Shown here piece after piece: positions 45,506-51,908 of a stretch of DNA of 64,000 nucleotides. The notes beneath the pieces were generated by a model, which saw only the letters and a list, made by a program, of their open reading frames with translations, made no database searches and was not told the origin of the DNA. The stretch lies in assembly GCF_900638555.1 (NCBI RefSeq), contig NZ_LR134525.1:868001-932000 (forward strand), written 5' to 3'. The first letter of the stretch is position 1. Each line of letters starts with the position of its first letter. The stretch is from Neisseria meningitidis (lineage in GTDB: Bacteria; Pseudomonadota; Gammaproteobacteria; Burkholderiales; Neisseriaceae). Position numbers and translations under genes: made by a program.

Positions 45506-46047
45506 ACTCTTGCCGCCCCCAATTCCATCGCAATCGCGTCCGCAATCGCGCGGCAGATGCCCCATTTAGTCGTCTTAAACAAGGCCAAATCAGTGTCGTT
45601 GCTGATGAAAAAAGGCTCAAACACAATGCCGCCGGCTTGTGCATAAGCCAGGCGCGAATGCTGGCCCGCATTGTCGGGTTTAAAGCCGTCTTCGCCGCGC
45701 AGTTTCCAGCCGGTTTTCTTGGCAACGGCTTTGCTCAACACCTGACACCAGCGTTTGTTTTTAACGGTACTCAAGGCTTCGATGCCTGTCGCCGCTTTGC
45801 TGACGGCAGCGTTGGTGTGAAACTCAATCGCCACATCCGAGCCGCGAATCAGCTTGACCGCTTCGCGCAGCGGCATATTGCCTTTGCCCGTGCCGTCGGT
45901 TTTAACAGTCAAACCGTAGTCATCGCGCAAAATAGCAGCCACGATATTGCGCATATCCTGCGCCAAGTCCGCCTCACGGTCGCTTCCGTTGACCGCACCC
46001 GGGTCGGTGTTGCTGTGTCCAGCGGTTAAGGTTACGGTTTTGCCCAT
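45502..46047 (-). CDS. Endolysin: N-acetylmuramoyl-L-alanine amidase
   Basis: 181 residues of the Amidase_3 fold: TLTAGHSNTDPGAVNG (first Zn His), DVAIEFHTNAAVSK (second His with Glu/Asn), and GGIVFEPFFISND with the catalytic Glu. It cleaves the glycan-peptide bond of peptidoglycan for phage release. No signal peptide, so it needs a holin. A CREE lies 29 bp upstream. Confidence 0.9.
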   Translation of the reverse strand: MGKTVTLTAGHSNTDPGAVNGSDREADLAQDMRNIVAAILRDDYGLTVKTDGTGKGNMPLREAVKLIRGSDVAIEFHTNAAVSKAATGIEALSTVKNKRWCQVLSKAVAKKTGWKLRGEDGFKPDNAGQHSRLAYAQAGGIVFEPFFISNDTDLALFKTTKWGICRAIADAIAMELGAARV

Positions 46048-46075
46048 TCATCATCTCCAAAAAATATTGATTGCA

Positions 46076-46230
46076 TATAGTGGATTAACAAAAATCAGGA
46101 CAAGGCGACGAAGCCGCAGACAGTACAGATAGTACGGAACCGATTCACTTGGTGCTTCAGCACCTTAGAGAATCGTTCTCTTTGAGCTAAGGCGAGGCAA
46201 CGCCGTACTGGTTTTTGTTAATCCACTATA
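46076..46230. repeat. Correia repeat element, full 155-bp form
   Basis: TATAGTGGATTAAC to GTTAATCCACTATA with the usual internal CAGGACAAGGCGA and the central AGAATCGTTCTCTTTGAGC block. It sits between mor and the endolysin, where a Mor-activated late promoter would be expected. The 46048-46354 gap contains only this element and a short DUS hairpin. Confidence 0.95.
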
Positions 46231-46310
46231 ACATTTGAAAACCCCATTAAACCGTCTTTAACCCATCGTCCCGAACGGTAGATGTTTCACCCCTGCAAAC
46301 CAAAAAAAAG

Positions 46311-46330
46311 ACCGTCTGAATACAGACGGC
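46311..46330. terminator. DUS hairpin after mor
   Basis: CCGTCTG-AATA-CAGACGG preceded by an A-run, 25 bp past the mor stop. Confidence 0.6.
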
Positions 46331-46354
46331 CAAAGCCTGGTCACACATCACTGC

Positions 46355-46786
46355 CTAAAATAAAGCTGCCTGCTGTGCCGCAGGTCGGCTCATTTCATTG
46401 ATAATCGTATATCCCGTTCGTGAAGAGATGCCGTATTTAGGGCATAGCTTCGTCATCGCCATAAGCCCGCTCTTCTTATCAATATCGCGCAATTTGACAA
46501 ACTCCTGATAAAACCTATGGTTTCTCAACTGTATTAACGCCTTGCCGCACCGTGGGACATACAATTCCTCGCCACCATATACCTGCAACAGCTCATGTGT
46601 TTTCACTTCGCCGATGGCTTCGACCAAAATTGCCAAACGCTCGGTGTCCACCTTGCCCTTACCAAATTTAAACCGCGCCCCGCCAATCGCCTTGACCAGC
46701 TGTTCCGTCGCTGCCAGTCCGATGACATCCACAATGTCCAACACGGTATCCGGCAATAAATGTTCAACTTTTTCGAACCCCATCAT
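46355..46786 (-). CDS. mor: Mor-family transcription activator
   Basis: 143 residues. The C-terminal half is the Mor/C domain: RGKALIQLRNHRFYQEFVKL-like stretch, then GLMAMTKLCPKYGISSRTGYTII, a helix-turn-helix. Mor switches Mu-like phages from early to late transcription. Start at ATGATG behind GGGTGGGG; overlaps gemA by 23 bp. No separate C activator was seen, so Mor may drive late genes directly. Confidence 0.9.
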   Translation of the reverse strand: MMGFEKVEHLLPDTVLDIVDVIGLAATEQLVKAIGGARFKFGKGKVDTERLAILVEAIGEVKTHELLQVYGGEELYVPRCGKALIQLRNHRFYQEFVKLRDIDKKSGLMAMTKLCPKYGISSRTGYTIINEMSRPAAQQAALF

Positions 46787-47198
46787 CCCCACCCGCTTTT
46801 TCCGTTTTCCTGTTTTCCGCAATCTGCAACGCAGCAACCAGTTTATGTAGCTGCGTATCGTCTAAATATTCGACCTTATCCTTACCAAACATCCGCCGCG
46901 CCATTGCGTGTGCATAGTTCCAATGTTTGCCGCCGACGGTCAGCAGGGCTTCGACTTTGTCCAGCATTGCCGCTGATGATGTCCGACGCAGATGCGGTTT
47001 GCCGTGTGGGTTACCTTTTGCTTTAGGCTTAAATCCGTGCGACCGCATATCAGCGACAACAGACTCAAGTTCAGAAACATCCATATCCGCACACGACCGC
47101 TTATCCGTCACACGCTCCAACACCGCGCGATAGGTACCGTCATCCAAGCCCAGCTCCTTTTGAGCAATCTTAATTTTCGCAATCAACGCCCGGCGCAT
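46764..47198 (-). CDS. gemA: GemA-family protein (DUF1018, Mu gp16)
   Basis: 144 residues: LIAKIKIAQKELGLDDGTYR, then SHGFKPKAKGNPHGKPHLR and HAMARRMFGKDKVEYLDDTQ, typical of gp16/GemA, a regulator reported to alter host gene expression and supercoiling in Mu. It is first of a two-gene unit with mor. Two copies of an 18-bp AT-rich operator-like sequence precede it. Confidence 0.88.
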   Translation of the reverse strand: MRRALIAKIKIAQKELGLDDGTYRAVLERVTDKRSCADMDVSELESVVADMRSHGFKPKAKGNPHGKPHLRRTSSAAMLDKVEALLTVGGKHWNYAHAMARRMFGKDKVEYLDDTQLHKLVAALQIAENRKTEKAGGDDGVRKS

Positions 47199-47209
47199 TA
47201 TCTCTCCAA

Positions 47210-47268
47210 TACAACATATAGTATAAATTAGCGCATTTTATACAATAAAATACAATATATAGTATTAA
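47210..47268. promoter_or_regulatory. Two operator-like 18-mers upstream of gemA
   Basis: TACAACATATAGTATAAA (47210-47227) and TACAATATATAGTATTAA (47251-47268), 41 bp apart, just ahead of the gemA start. A third copy is inverted at 48066. Probably repressor or activator sites for the middle promoter. Confidence 0.6.
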
Positions 47269-47304
47269 GCCGATGTTTTTTTGCGAAACGGACAGACATA
47301 AAAA

Positions 47305-47362
47305 ATGCCGTCTGAAAACGAGCTTTGCGAGTTTCGCCAAAACGTTTCAGACGACCTTTTTT
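47305..47362. terminator. DUS hairpin after the 47371 gene
   Basis: TGCCGTCTGAAAACG and CGTTTCAGACGACCTTTTTT pair. One arm carries the AT dialect and the other the AG/muc dialect, a chimaeric pair. Confidence 0.6.
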
Positions 47363-47370
47363 ACTACAAT

Positions 47371-47787
47371 CTAATCACTGTCTTTTTCGCGCCGTTGCTT
47401 TTCCAAGGTTTGCGCTTTACCTCTGTTGATTCCTGCAAAATATCCCAAAGCTACCGCCCCGCCGATTTTGACAATTTCAATAGCGACGCTGTCCTTATCG
47501 CGCCATAACGCAGTAATCAGCACGGCGGCAATCAGAAAAGAAATAGCAATCACGGCATTCAGACGGCGTTTGTGTACCTCTTTGAAAATCTCACCATGTT
47601 GCTGTTCACCCTGTTTTTGCGCTTCGATGGTAGCCAGTGCAATGCGTTCGTGAGATTGGATTTCGTCCTTACGGCTTTCCAACTCCTTCTGTTTGACTGC
47701 AATATCCTGTTTTTGAAGTTCTAAAAACTCCTGAAGCATTTTCTGCTGCTCATCGGCCGGCAGATTCTCGGATTTTTCCCCGCTCAT
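47371..47787 (-). CDS. Prophage membrane protein with coiled-coil N-terminus
   Basis: 138 residues: charged coiled coil (LQEFLELQKQDIAVKQKELE; SHERIALATIEAQKQGEQQ), then two membrane segments (LNAVIAISFLIAAVLITALW and IVKIGGAVALGYFAGI) and a basic tail. It overlaps its upstream partner by 4 bp. Function unknown; a two-gene cargo pair next to operator copy 3, possibly superinfection-related, which is inference. Confidence 0.65.
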   Translation of the reverse strand: MSGEKSENLPADEQQKMLQEFLELQKQDIAVKQKELESRKDEIQSHERIALATIEAQKQGEQQHGEIFKEVHKRRLNAVIAISFLIAAVLITALWRDKDSVAIEIVKIGGAVALGYFAGINRGKAQTLEKQRREKDSD

Positions 47788-47975
47788 AAATCAACCGCCA
47801 CTAAGGTTTTGTAACGGACTTTGAATTTGCCGTAACCCCGAGCCCCTATTTTCGGCGGCACAAATTCCACGGACGCAATATTGCCCGTCTTACGGTCTTT
47901 ACGGACTTCTTCCAAATAATCGGCAGCATTGAGCAGCCGTTCGCGGACTGCCGTATATTCTTTGACGGTATTCAT
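47784..47975 (-). CDS. 63-residue partner of the membrane protein
   Basis: MNTVKEYTAVRERLLNAADY, then IASVEFVPPKIGARGYGKFK: a small basic soluble protein. ATGA overlap with the membrane-protein gene indicates joint translation. A third operator-like 18-mer lies about 90 bp upstream. No family recognised. Confidence 0.6.
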   Translation of the reverse strand: MNTVKEYTAVRERLLNAADYLEEVRKDRKTGNIASVEFVPPKIGARGYGKFKVRYKTLVAVDL

Positions 47976-48065
47976 TTTTCAACCTCGCCCAAATAGTGCA
48001 AATATTAGCATATGGGATTTATTTTTCAAGAAAATCAAATCCATATAAAACAACCGTATAATATT

Positions 48066-48083
48066 TTAATACTATATATGGTA
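48066..48083. promoter_or_regulatory. Third operator-like 18-mer, inverted
   Basis: TTAATACTATATATGGTA; its complement differs from the 47251 copy at one position. Lies upstream of the minus-strand two-gene unit. The 47976-48343 stretch otherwise holds a DUS terminator and the promoter at 48242. Confidence 0.6.
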
Positions 48084-48173
48084 AATTTCTTCTAAAAATA
48101 CACACTAAAATACCATATCTTGATAACCGCAACGCCGCACAAATGGCAGGGCATTGATGCCCGACAACAAAAA

Positions 48174-48215
48174 ATGCCGTCTGAAACAGCATTCGAGCTG
48201 TTTTCAGACGGCATT
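48174..48215. terminator. AT-DUS hairpin between divergent units
   Basis: ATGCCGTCTGAAA and TTTCAGACGGCAT flank a second small inverted repeat (CAGC/GCTG), with A/T runs outside. Insulates the plus-strand island from the minus-strand genes. Confidence 0.7.
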
Positions 48216-48241
48216 TTTCTTTGATTTTGTTGGGGAAAGGG

Positions 48242-48270
48242 TTGACTTTTAACGTGTCCACGTTTATAAT
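48242..48270 (+). promoter_or_regulatory. Strong promoter with internal operator
   Basis: TTGACT and TATAAT are separated by exactly 17 bp. The spacer contains the perfect palindrome AACGTGTCCACGTT (48251-48264). It faces the micropeptide/RHH modules, so these should be strongly but repressibly transcribed. Confidence 0.8.
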
Positions 48271-48343
48271 TCAATTCATCGGCGTAGTGAGGGCCGATAC
48301 GGGAAAAGCCCCACCGAAGCGGGGCTCAACTGGGAGAAAGAAG

Positions 48344-48415
48344 ATGAATAAACGCACTATTCAAATTCTCATCTTGGTCGCAGTTTTCATGTTGGCAAGT
48401 GCTAATGCCTACTAA
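48344..48415 (+). CDS. Ibs-like hydrophobic micropeptide 1
   Basis: 23 residues: MNKRTIQ, then a single membrane helix ILILVAVFMLA, ending SANAY. GGGAGAAAG sits before the ATG, and a GCCCC/GGGGC hairpin (48307-48326) lies in the leader. Size, composition and final Tyr recall Ibs-type type I toxins. A GC hairpin (48427-48452) follows, then the RHH-like gene. Could alternatively be a leader peptide. Confidence 0.6.
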   Translation: MNKRTIQILILVAVFMLASANAY

Positions 48416-48497
48416 AGACTGACCAGCTGGGGGCGGTCGCCGCTGTCCCCAGTCCCAATCTTACAAAATACGGTTTAAAAAATCAAGGAGTTTGCCT

Positions 48498-48665
48498 ATG
48501 GTTGATGAAAAACTGGCAGAAAACCGAAAGCGTTACGAGCAGAAACGGGTGATTAAGAAAGTCTCGTTCAATGCCGAAACGGAAAAAGAACTTTTGGAAT
48601 ATGCCCAAAATATCGATTTTTCCCAATGGGTTAAATCAATCATCAAAGAAAAAATCAAAAAATAG
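48498..48665 (+). CDS. Small ribbon-helix-helix-like protein 1
   Basis: 55 residues: basic start (ENRKRYEQKRV), a likely beta strand IKKVSFN, helix ETEKELLEYAQNI, turn DFSQ and helix WVKSIIKEKI, the order of an Arc/MetJ-type RHH. AAGGAG precedes the ATG. Two paralogues follow downstream with the same core K-VSF-EKEL-DFS-WVKS. Most likely a DNA-binding regulator of its own module. Confidence 0.65.
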   Translation: MVDEKLAENRKRYEQKRVIKKVSFNAETEKELLEYAQNIDFSQWVKSIIKEKIKK

Positions 48666-48716
48666 CTTGACTAAATTCTAGAAATACTAGATAATACGCC
48701 TATCTGATAAAGCAAA

Positions 48717-48741
48717 GCCCCGAAGCGGCAACTTCGGGGGC
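48717..48741 (+). ncRNA. GC hairpin in leader of module 2
   Basis: GCCCCGAAG-CGGCAA-CTTCGGGGGC forms a strong stem before AAAGGAGG. It matches in position the hairpins at 48307, 49131 and 49575. Structured leader RNA or terminator. Confidence 0.5.
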
Positions 48742-48769
48742 TTATCGGATAGAAAGGAGGCTTGTGGAA

Positions 48770-48835
48770 ATGACAAAACTGGCGAAAGTTGTTTTTTTCA
48801 TCATTCTGCTTTTAAGCTGTAGTCCGGCTTACTAA
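48770..48835 (+). CDS. Ibs-like hydrophobic micropeptide 2
   Basis: 21 residues: MTKLAK, then VVFFIILLLSC, ending SPAY. AAAGGAGG precedes it; a GTG two codons upstream is an alternative start. Same length class, hydrophobicity and final AY as peptide 1, although the sequences differ, so the pair appears under selection for character rather than exact sequence. Lipobox-like LLSC is present but the peptide is too short for a lipoprotein. Confidence 0.6.
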   Translation: MTKLAKVVFFIILLLSCSPAY

Positions 48836-48937
48836 GCAAGTTGATTAAACACAAGGGGTGGCAGAACACCGCGCCCCTTTCGCCAACCTTTCTGCAAGCC
48901 ATTTTACTACAACGATTTTAAAAATCAAGGATTGCCT

Positions 48938-49123
48938 ATGCCTGATGAAAAAACGCTAAAAGCAAAACAAGCTGAATATCAGCGAAAGTATGACCAAAAG
49001 CGGCTGATGAAAACAGTTTCTTTCCATTTGGAAAGAGAGAAAGAGTTGGTGGATTTTATGCAAAAAGAAATTCCCGACTTTTCAAACTGGGTTAAATCAG
49101 TCATGAAGGAAAAAATGAAATAA
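48938..49123 (+). CDS. Small ribbon-helix-helix-like protein 2
   Basis: 61 residues; paralogue of the 48498 product with LMKTVSF strand, EREKELVDFMQKEIP helix and DFSNWVKSVMKEK. The leader AAAAATCAAGGA..TTGCCTATG matches that of paralogue 1 almost base for base, showing unit duplication. A TTG two codons upstream also opens the frame, but the ATG has the right spacing. Confidence 0.65.
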   Translation: MPDEKTLKAKQAEYQRKYDQKRLMKTVSFHLEREKELVDFMQKEIPDFSNWVKSVMKEKMK

Positions 49124-49130
49124 GAAAATT

Positions 49131-49154
49131 CCGCCGATGGGAAAACATCGGCGG
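49131..49154 (+). ncRNA. GC hairpin of module 3
   Basis: CCGCCGATG-GGAAAA-CATCGGCGG, followed by AACAGGTGGAAAGC. Same placement as the other module hairpins, but no micropeptide follows it. Confidence 0.45.
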
Positions 49155-49200
49155 AACAGGTGGAAAGCAGAGCAGCAACTCTCTTTATGTAGGGCATGAA

Positions 49201-49249
49201 AAAAGGCCGTCTGAAACAGGTTTTAAACCCCATTTCAGACGGCTTTTTG
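49201..49249. terminator. AG-DUS hairpin, duplicated at 50498
   Basis: GGCCGTCTGAAA and TTTCAGACGGC around CAGGTTTTAAACCCCA. The same ~45 bp recurs at 50498-50545. Confidence 0.75.
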
Positions 49250-49323
49250 TTGTAATACATCTTGATTAAAATGGTTTTTAGTATTACCATAATCGTGTTT
49301 TAAAACCTATTTAAAGGAAGATT

Positions 49324-49524
49324 ATGGACTCGATTAAAAAGGCTCAAGAAAAATACGCACTCAAGCGAGTAGTGAAAACAGTATCGTTCAATTCCGAAAA
49401 AGAACTTGATTTAATTAAATTTTCTGAAAATTTAGATTTTTCAAACTGGGTAAAATCGAAAATTAGAGGAGATATGGAATCGGAAAAATTCAAAAAGAAA
49501 GCAAAAAAGAATATTGACAAATAG
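49324..49524 (+). CDS. Small ribbon-helix-helix-like protein 3
   Basis: 66 residues; third paralogue: RVVKTVSFNSEKELDLIKFS, then NLDFSNWVKSKI, with a lysine-rich tail KFKKKAKKNIDK. AAAGGAAG precedes the ATG. No micropeptide precedes it, so this module may have lost one. Very AT-rich coding sequence compared with phage structural genes. Confidence 0.62.
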   Translation: MDSIKKAQEKYALKRVVKTVSFNSEKELDLIKFSENLDFSNWVKSKIRGDMESEKFKKKAKKNIDK

Positions 49525-49542
49525 AATTACCATAATTTAAAA

Positions 49543-49604
49543 TTTCCATATCTTGTGCAACACAAGATATGGAAATCCCCGATAAGTGACAGCTTATCGG
49601 GGAT
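49543..49604 (+). terminator. Paired perfect hairpins after module 3
   Basis: TTTCCATATCTTGTG/CACAAGATATGGAAA (15-bp stem, 3-nt loop) is followed directly by ATCCCCGATAAG/CTTATCGGGGAT (12-bp stem). The first could be an operator or an RNA; the second matches the module hairpins. Confidence 0.6.
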
Positions 49605-49655
49605 AGTGGAAAAGCAACGTTAGAGCGTTCTTTTCCTTGTCATCTCAACCTTGAA

Positions 49656-50264
49656 ATGAAAGATAATTTTACCATGAATACCCAACTCATCCCAACTGTT
49701 TCAGGTCAATTGGACAATCAAACACAAGCACTGGTTGATGCTCATGACCTGCATAAGTTCTTAGGTGTGGAAACACCATTTTCTAAATGGATTCAGCGTC
49801 GCATTGAAGAATACGGATTTACACAAGCCCTTGATTTTATCGGCGTGGACAAAATTGTCCGCACCGAAGCAGGTTTCTTTGGACAGCGTGATAAAACTGT
49901 TCAGGGGTATTATTTATCCCTCGACATGGCAAAAGAGCTGTGCATGGTGGAGCGCAACGACAAAGGACGCCAAGCCCGCCGATATTTTATCGAAATGGAG
50001 AAACAGGCAAAAGCCCTGCCTGATGCCGTGCTATACCGCATCGATGCATTGGAAGACGCCTATTTCCAAGCCGCGCCCGAAATGCTCGCGCTGCTGCGCT
50101 ACCGCAGTATGGGCTTGAACCTGACCGAAATAGGCAAACTCTTGGACATGAACCCCGGCGCGGTTTCCTACCGTCTCAAAAAACTCAACGATTTGGGTTT
50201 CTTGGAATATGTCCCCAAGCCCAAAATGGTGGTGCAACAACAGTCTTTGGGATTGGAGGGTTAA
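49656..50264 (+). CDS. AntA/AntB-family antirepressor
   Basis: 202 residues from MKDNFTMNTQ (or 196 from the second ATG; neither has a strong ribosome site). The AntA domain is residues 25-110: LVDAHDLHKFLGVETPFSKW, YGFTQALDFIG, GYYLSLDMAKELCMVERNDK. The C-terminal part holds a helix-turn-helix (NLTEIGKLLDMNPGAVSYRL). Antirepressors inactivate phage repressors to trigger induction. Likely to work with the 71-residue protein 4 bp downstream. Confidence 0.85.
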   Translation: MKDNFTMNTQLIPTVSGQLDNQTQALVDAHDLHKFLGVETPFSKWIQRRIEEYGFTQALDFIGVDKIVRTEAGFFGQRDKTVQGYYLSLDMAKELCMVERNDKGRQARRYFIEMEKQAKALPDAVLYRIDALEDAYFQAAPEMLALLRYRSMGLNLTEIGKLLDMNPGAVSYRLKKLNDLGFLEYVPKPKMVVQQQSLGLEG

Positions 50265-50267
50265 GCC

Positions 50268-50483
50268 ATGAATACCACCTATACTCTGACTTTCGACCAA
50301 GACAGCCTCAAAGCCCTGAATCTGCTGGTGTTCACGCTCAACCATCTGAAAGTTTTGGATATGGACATGGAAGGAATCGAAGACGGTTTGTCTGCCGTGA
50401 TTGAAACCGCCTCCGAGAAAGCCGACAAGCTGTCCGCCGCTTTCTACAACGCCGTGTACGAGCAGGAAGAGAAAGCAGCCTGA
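50268..50483 (+). CDS. 71-residue acidic partner of the antirepressor
   Basis: MNTTYTLTFDQDSLKALNLL, then a helical acidic body (SEKADKLSAAFYNAVYEQEE). Starts 3 bp after the antirepressor stop and ends before the duplicated DUS terminator, so it is co-transcribed. No domain recognised. Confidence 0.6.
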   Translation: MNTTYTLTFDQDSLKALNLLVFTLNHLKVLDMDMEGIEDGLSAVIETASEKADKLSAAFYNAVYEQEEKAA

Positions 50484-50497
50484 ATCTAGGGTATGAA

Positions 50498-50545
50498 AAA
50501 AGGCCGTCTGAAACAGGTTTTAAACCCCATTTCAGACGGCCTTTA
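50498..50545. terminator. AG-DUS hairpin, second copy
   Basis: Same sequence as 49201-49249, closing the plus-strand island. Confidence 0.75.
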
Positions 50546-50642
50546 ATCATGGGTTAAAGCCTATTTGAACCGGCTAGGCAAGCTCCTGCTCCGTAGGCTC
50601 AATCACGTTTCAACACACTGAATTGAAATCAGGCTGTTGATT

Positions 50643-51161
50643 TTATAGAATTTGTTCGCTCGGCTCAATCACAAAATCCTCCACGCCGCTCACAATCTTA
50701 ATCCCCGGCACTTGGCCGTCTGAAAAACGCTCTTTTTGATTCAGGATGGCGTCTTTGTCGATTTCCTTTTTAGTGCGGACAAACTCGGCAAAGGCGGATT
50801 TTTCCGAGAGCCACGCCAAGACGGCGGCCACGCCCGTTACCTTGACGGATGGCGGACGGATGCGCCATTTAATCAGGCCGGTAGTAAAGTCCACGGTTTT
50901 GGTTTTACCGTTTTCCGTCAGCTCGTCCTTATGTGCCTCGCAGTATGCGGCCACACGTTCGGTCAGGCTCATGATTTCGGCACACATCGGCGCGGCTTGG
51001 GCGGCATATTCTTCTTCAATGGCCGCTTTTTTGTCTCCGGCTTCGGTTTCCAGGCGTTTGACTTCGCGCTGCAAGTCGCCGATTTGGCGGATAAATGCAG
51101 TAACTTCCGTTTTGTCTTGTGCCGCTTCGATGGCGGGCTGTTTGATTCGGGTTTTAGCCAT
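50643..51161 (-). CDS. gam: Gam, host-nuclease inhibitor
   Basis: 172 residues of Mu Gam, a Ku-like DNA-end-binding protein that shields phage DNA: AFIRQIGDLQREVKRLETEA coiled coil, then GLIKWRIRPPSVKVTG and KEIDKDAILNQKER. AGGAAGAG precedes the ATG. Last gene of the early run before the inserted island. Confidence 0.9.
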   Translation of the reverse strand: MAKTRIKQPAIEAAQDKTEVTAFIRQIGDLQREVKRLETEAGDKKAAIEEEYAAQAAPMCAEIMSLTERVAAYCEAHKDELTENGKTKTVDFTTGLIKWRIRPPSVKVTGVAAVLAWLSEKSAFAEFVRTKKEIDKDAILNQKERFSDGQVPGIKIVSGVEDFVIEPSEQIL

Positions 51162-51184
51162 TTTCTCTTCCTTTCAGGTTGGGT

Positions 51185-51271
51185 TTAACATTTCGGCTTA
51201 CTCAAGCCTTGTTCGCGTTCGTGCTTGGCAAGTGCTTCAACTTTCGCGCGGTTTCTCAAAAACTTAAACAT
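51185..51271 (-). CDS. 28-residue early protein
   Basis: MFKFLRNRAKVEALAKHERE, ending KPKC; basic and amphipathic. GGAGGAAG precedes the start, and its ATG overlaps the stop of the previous ORF (TGATG). Too short to assign, but the ribosome site and coupling are convincing. Confidence 0.5.
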   Translation of the reverse strand: MFKFLRNRAKVEALAKHEREQGLSKPKC

Positions 51272-51438
51272 CACACTTCCTCCCATAAAGTTATCGCCTG
51301 AGCCAAAGTTTCCGCCTCGGCAGTCTTCCACATCCCGTCCGGCGCACGCGCTGCAATCACAAAGCCTTCGCCGTCCTTTTTCATAATCATCAGCTCGCCA
51401 CGGTCTTCGATCCATTCTGCAATTTCTTTTGCATTCAT
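51271..51438 (-). CDS. 55-residue early protein
   Basis: MNAKEIAEWIEDRGELMIMK, then FVIAARAPDGMWKTAEAETL: a small alpha/beta protein. Starts after AGGAAA; stop overlaps the next ATG. No family recognised. Confidence 0.55.
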   Translation of the reverse strand: MNAKEIAEWIEDRGELMIMKKDGEGFVIAARAPDGMWKTAEAETLAQAITLWEEV

Positions 51439-51517
51439 TTCCTAAATCCTTTTAAATCAATACCTTATATTTTCAATAAGACAAAAAAATATAGAGCAAC
51501 ATCAACGGCTTACCGTT

Positions 51518-51640
51518 TTAATTGTCGTCATACCCGTCATGGCCTTCGCCTATCATGTGCAACACGACGATTCTGGCCGGCATTTCAAGCCAAATCCCCA
51601 GCAGCACCAACACCGCCAATCCGACAACAGACCAAATCAT
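51518..51640 (-). CDS. 40-residue membrane protein
   Basis: MIWSVVGLAVLVLLGIWLEM is a single membrane helix, followed by the polar tail GEGHDGYDDN. AGGAG precedes the ATG. Overlaps the upstream ORF by 4 bp. The larger frame starting at 51766 is a shadow of that ORF. Confidence 0.55.
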   Translation of the reverse strand: MIWSVVGLAVLVLLGIWLEMPARIVVLHMIGEGHDGYDDN

Positions 51641-51792
51641 TTTTTCTCCTCCTTCTTCTCGGCAGGCCGTCTGAAACGCGCCTGATATTCTTCGATTTCG
51701 CGCTCCCGGCTTTTTTGCGCCATTCGCGCCGTCGCACGCCTGCGGTGTTGTCCCCAAGCCTGCCAATCCGTATTACGTCGTCCGAAACTCAT
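51637..51792 (-). CDS. 51-residue basic early protein
   Basis: MSFGRRNTDWQAWGQHRRRA, then a charged helix and a DUS-encoded FRRPAEKKEE. Overlaps both neighbours by 4 bp. Basic; may bind nucleic acid. Confidence 0.5.
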   Translation of the reverse strand: MSFGRRNTDWQAWGQHRRRATARMAQKSREREIEEYQARFRRPAEKKEEKK

Positions 51793-51908
51793 TTCACACA
51801 TCCTTTCACAATCGCCTTATCGCCATATTTCGCACGGATTTCCTTGACCGCCCGATCCAAAGCCTCTTTTTTCGCCGCAGGGCTCAATAAAATTGGCTTA
51901 TCACTCAT
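51789..51908 (-). CDS. 39-residue early protein
   Basis: MSDKPILLSPAAKKEALDRA, ending IVKGCVK. Linked by ATGA overlap to the next ORF and by 8 bp to the previous one. No family recognised. Confidence 0.5.
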   Translation of the reverse strand: MSDKPILLSPAAKKEALDRAVKEIRAKYGDKAIVKGCVK

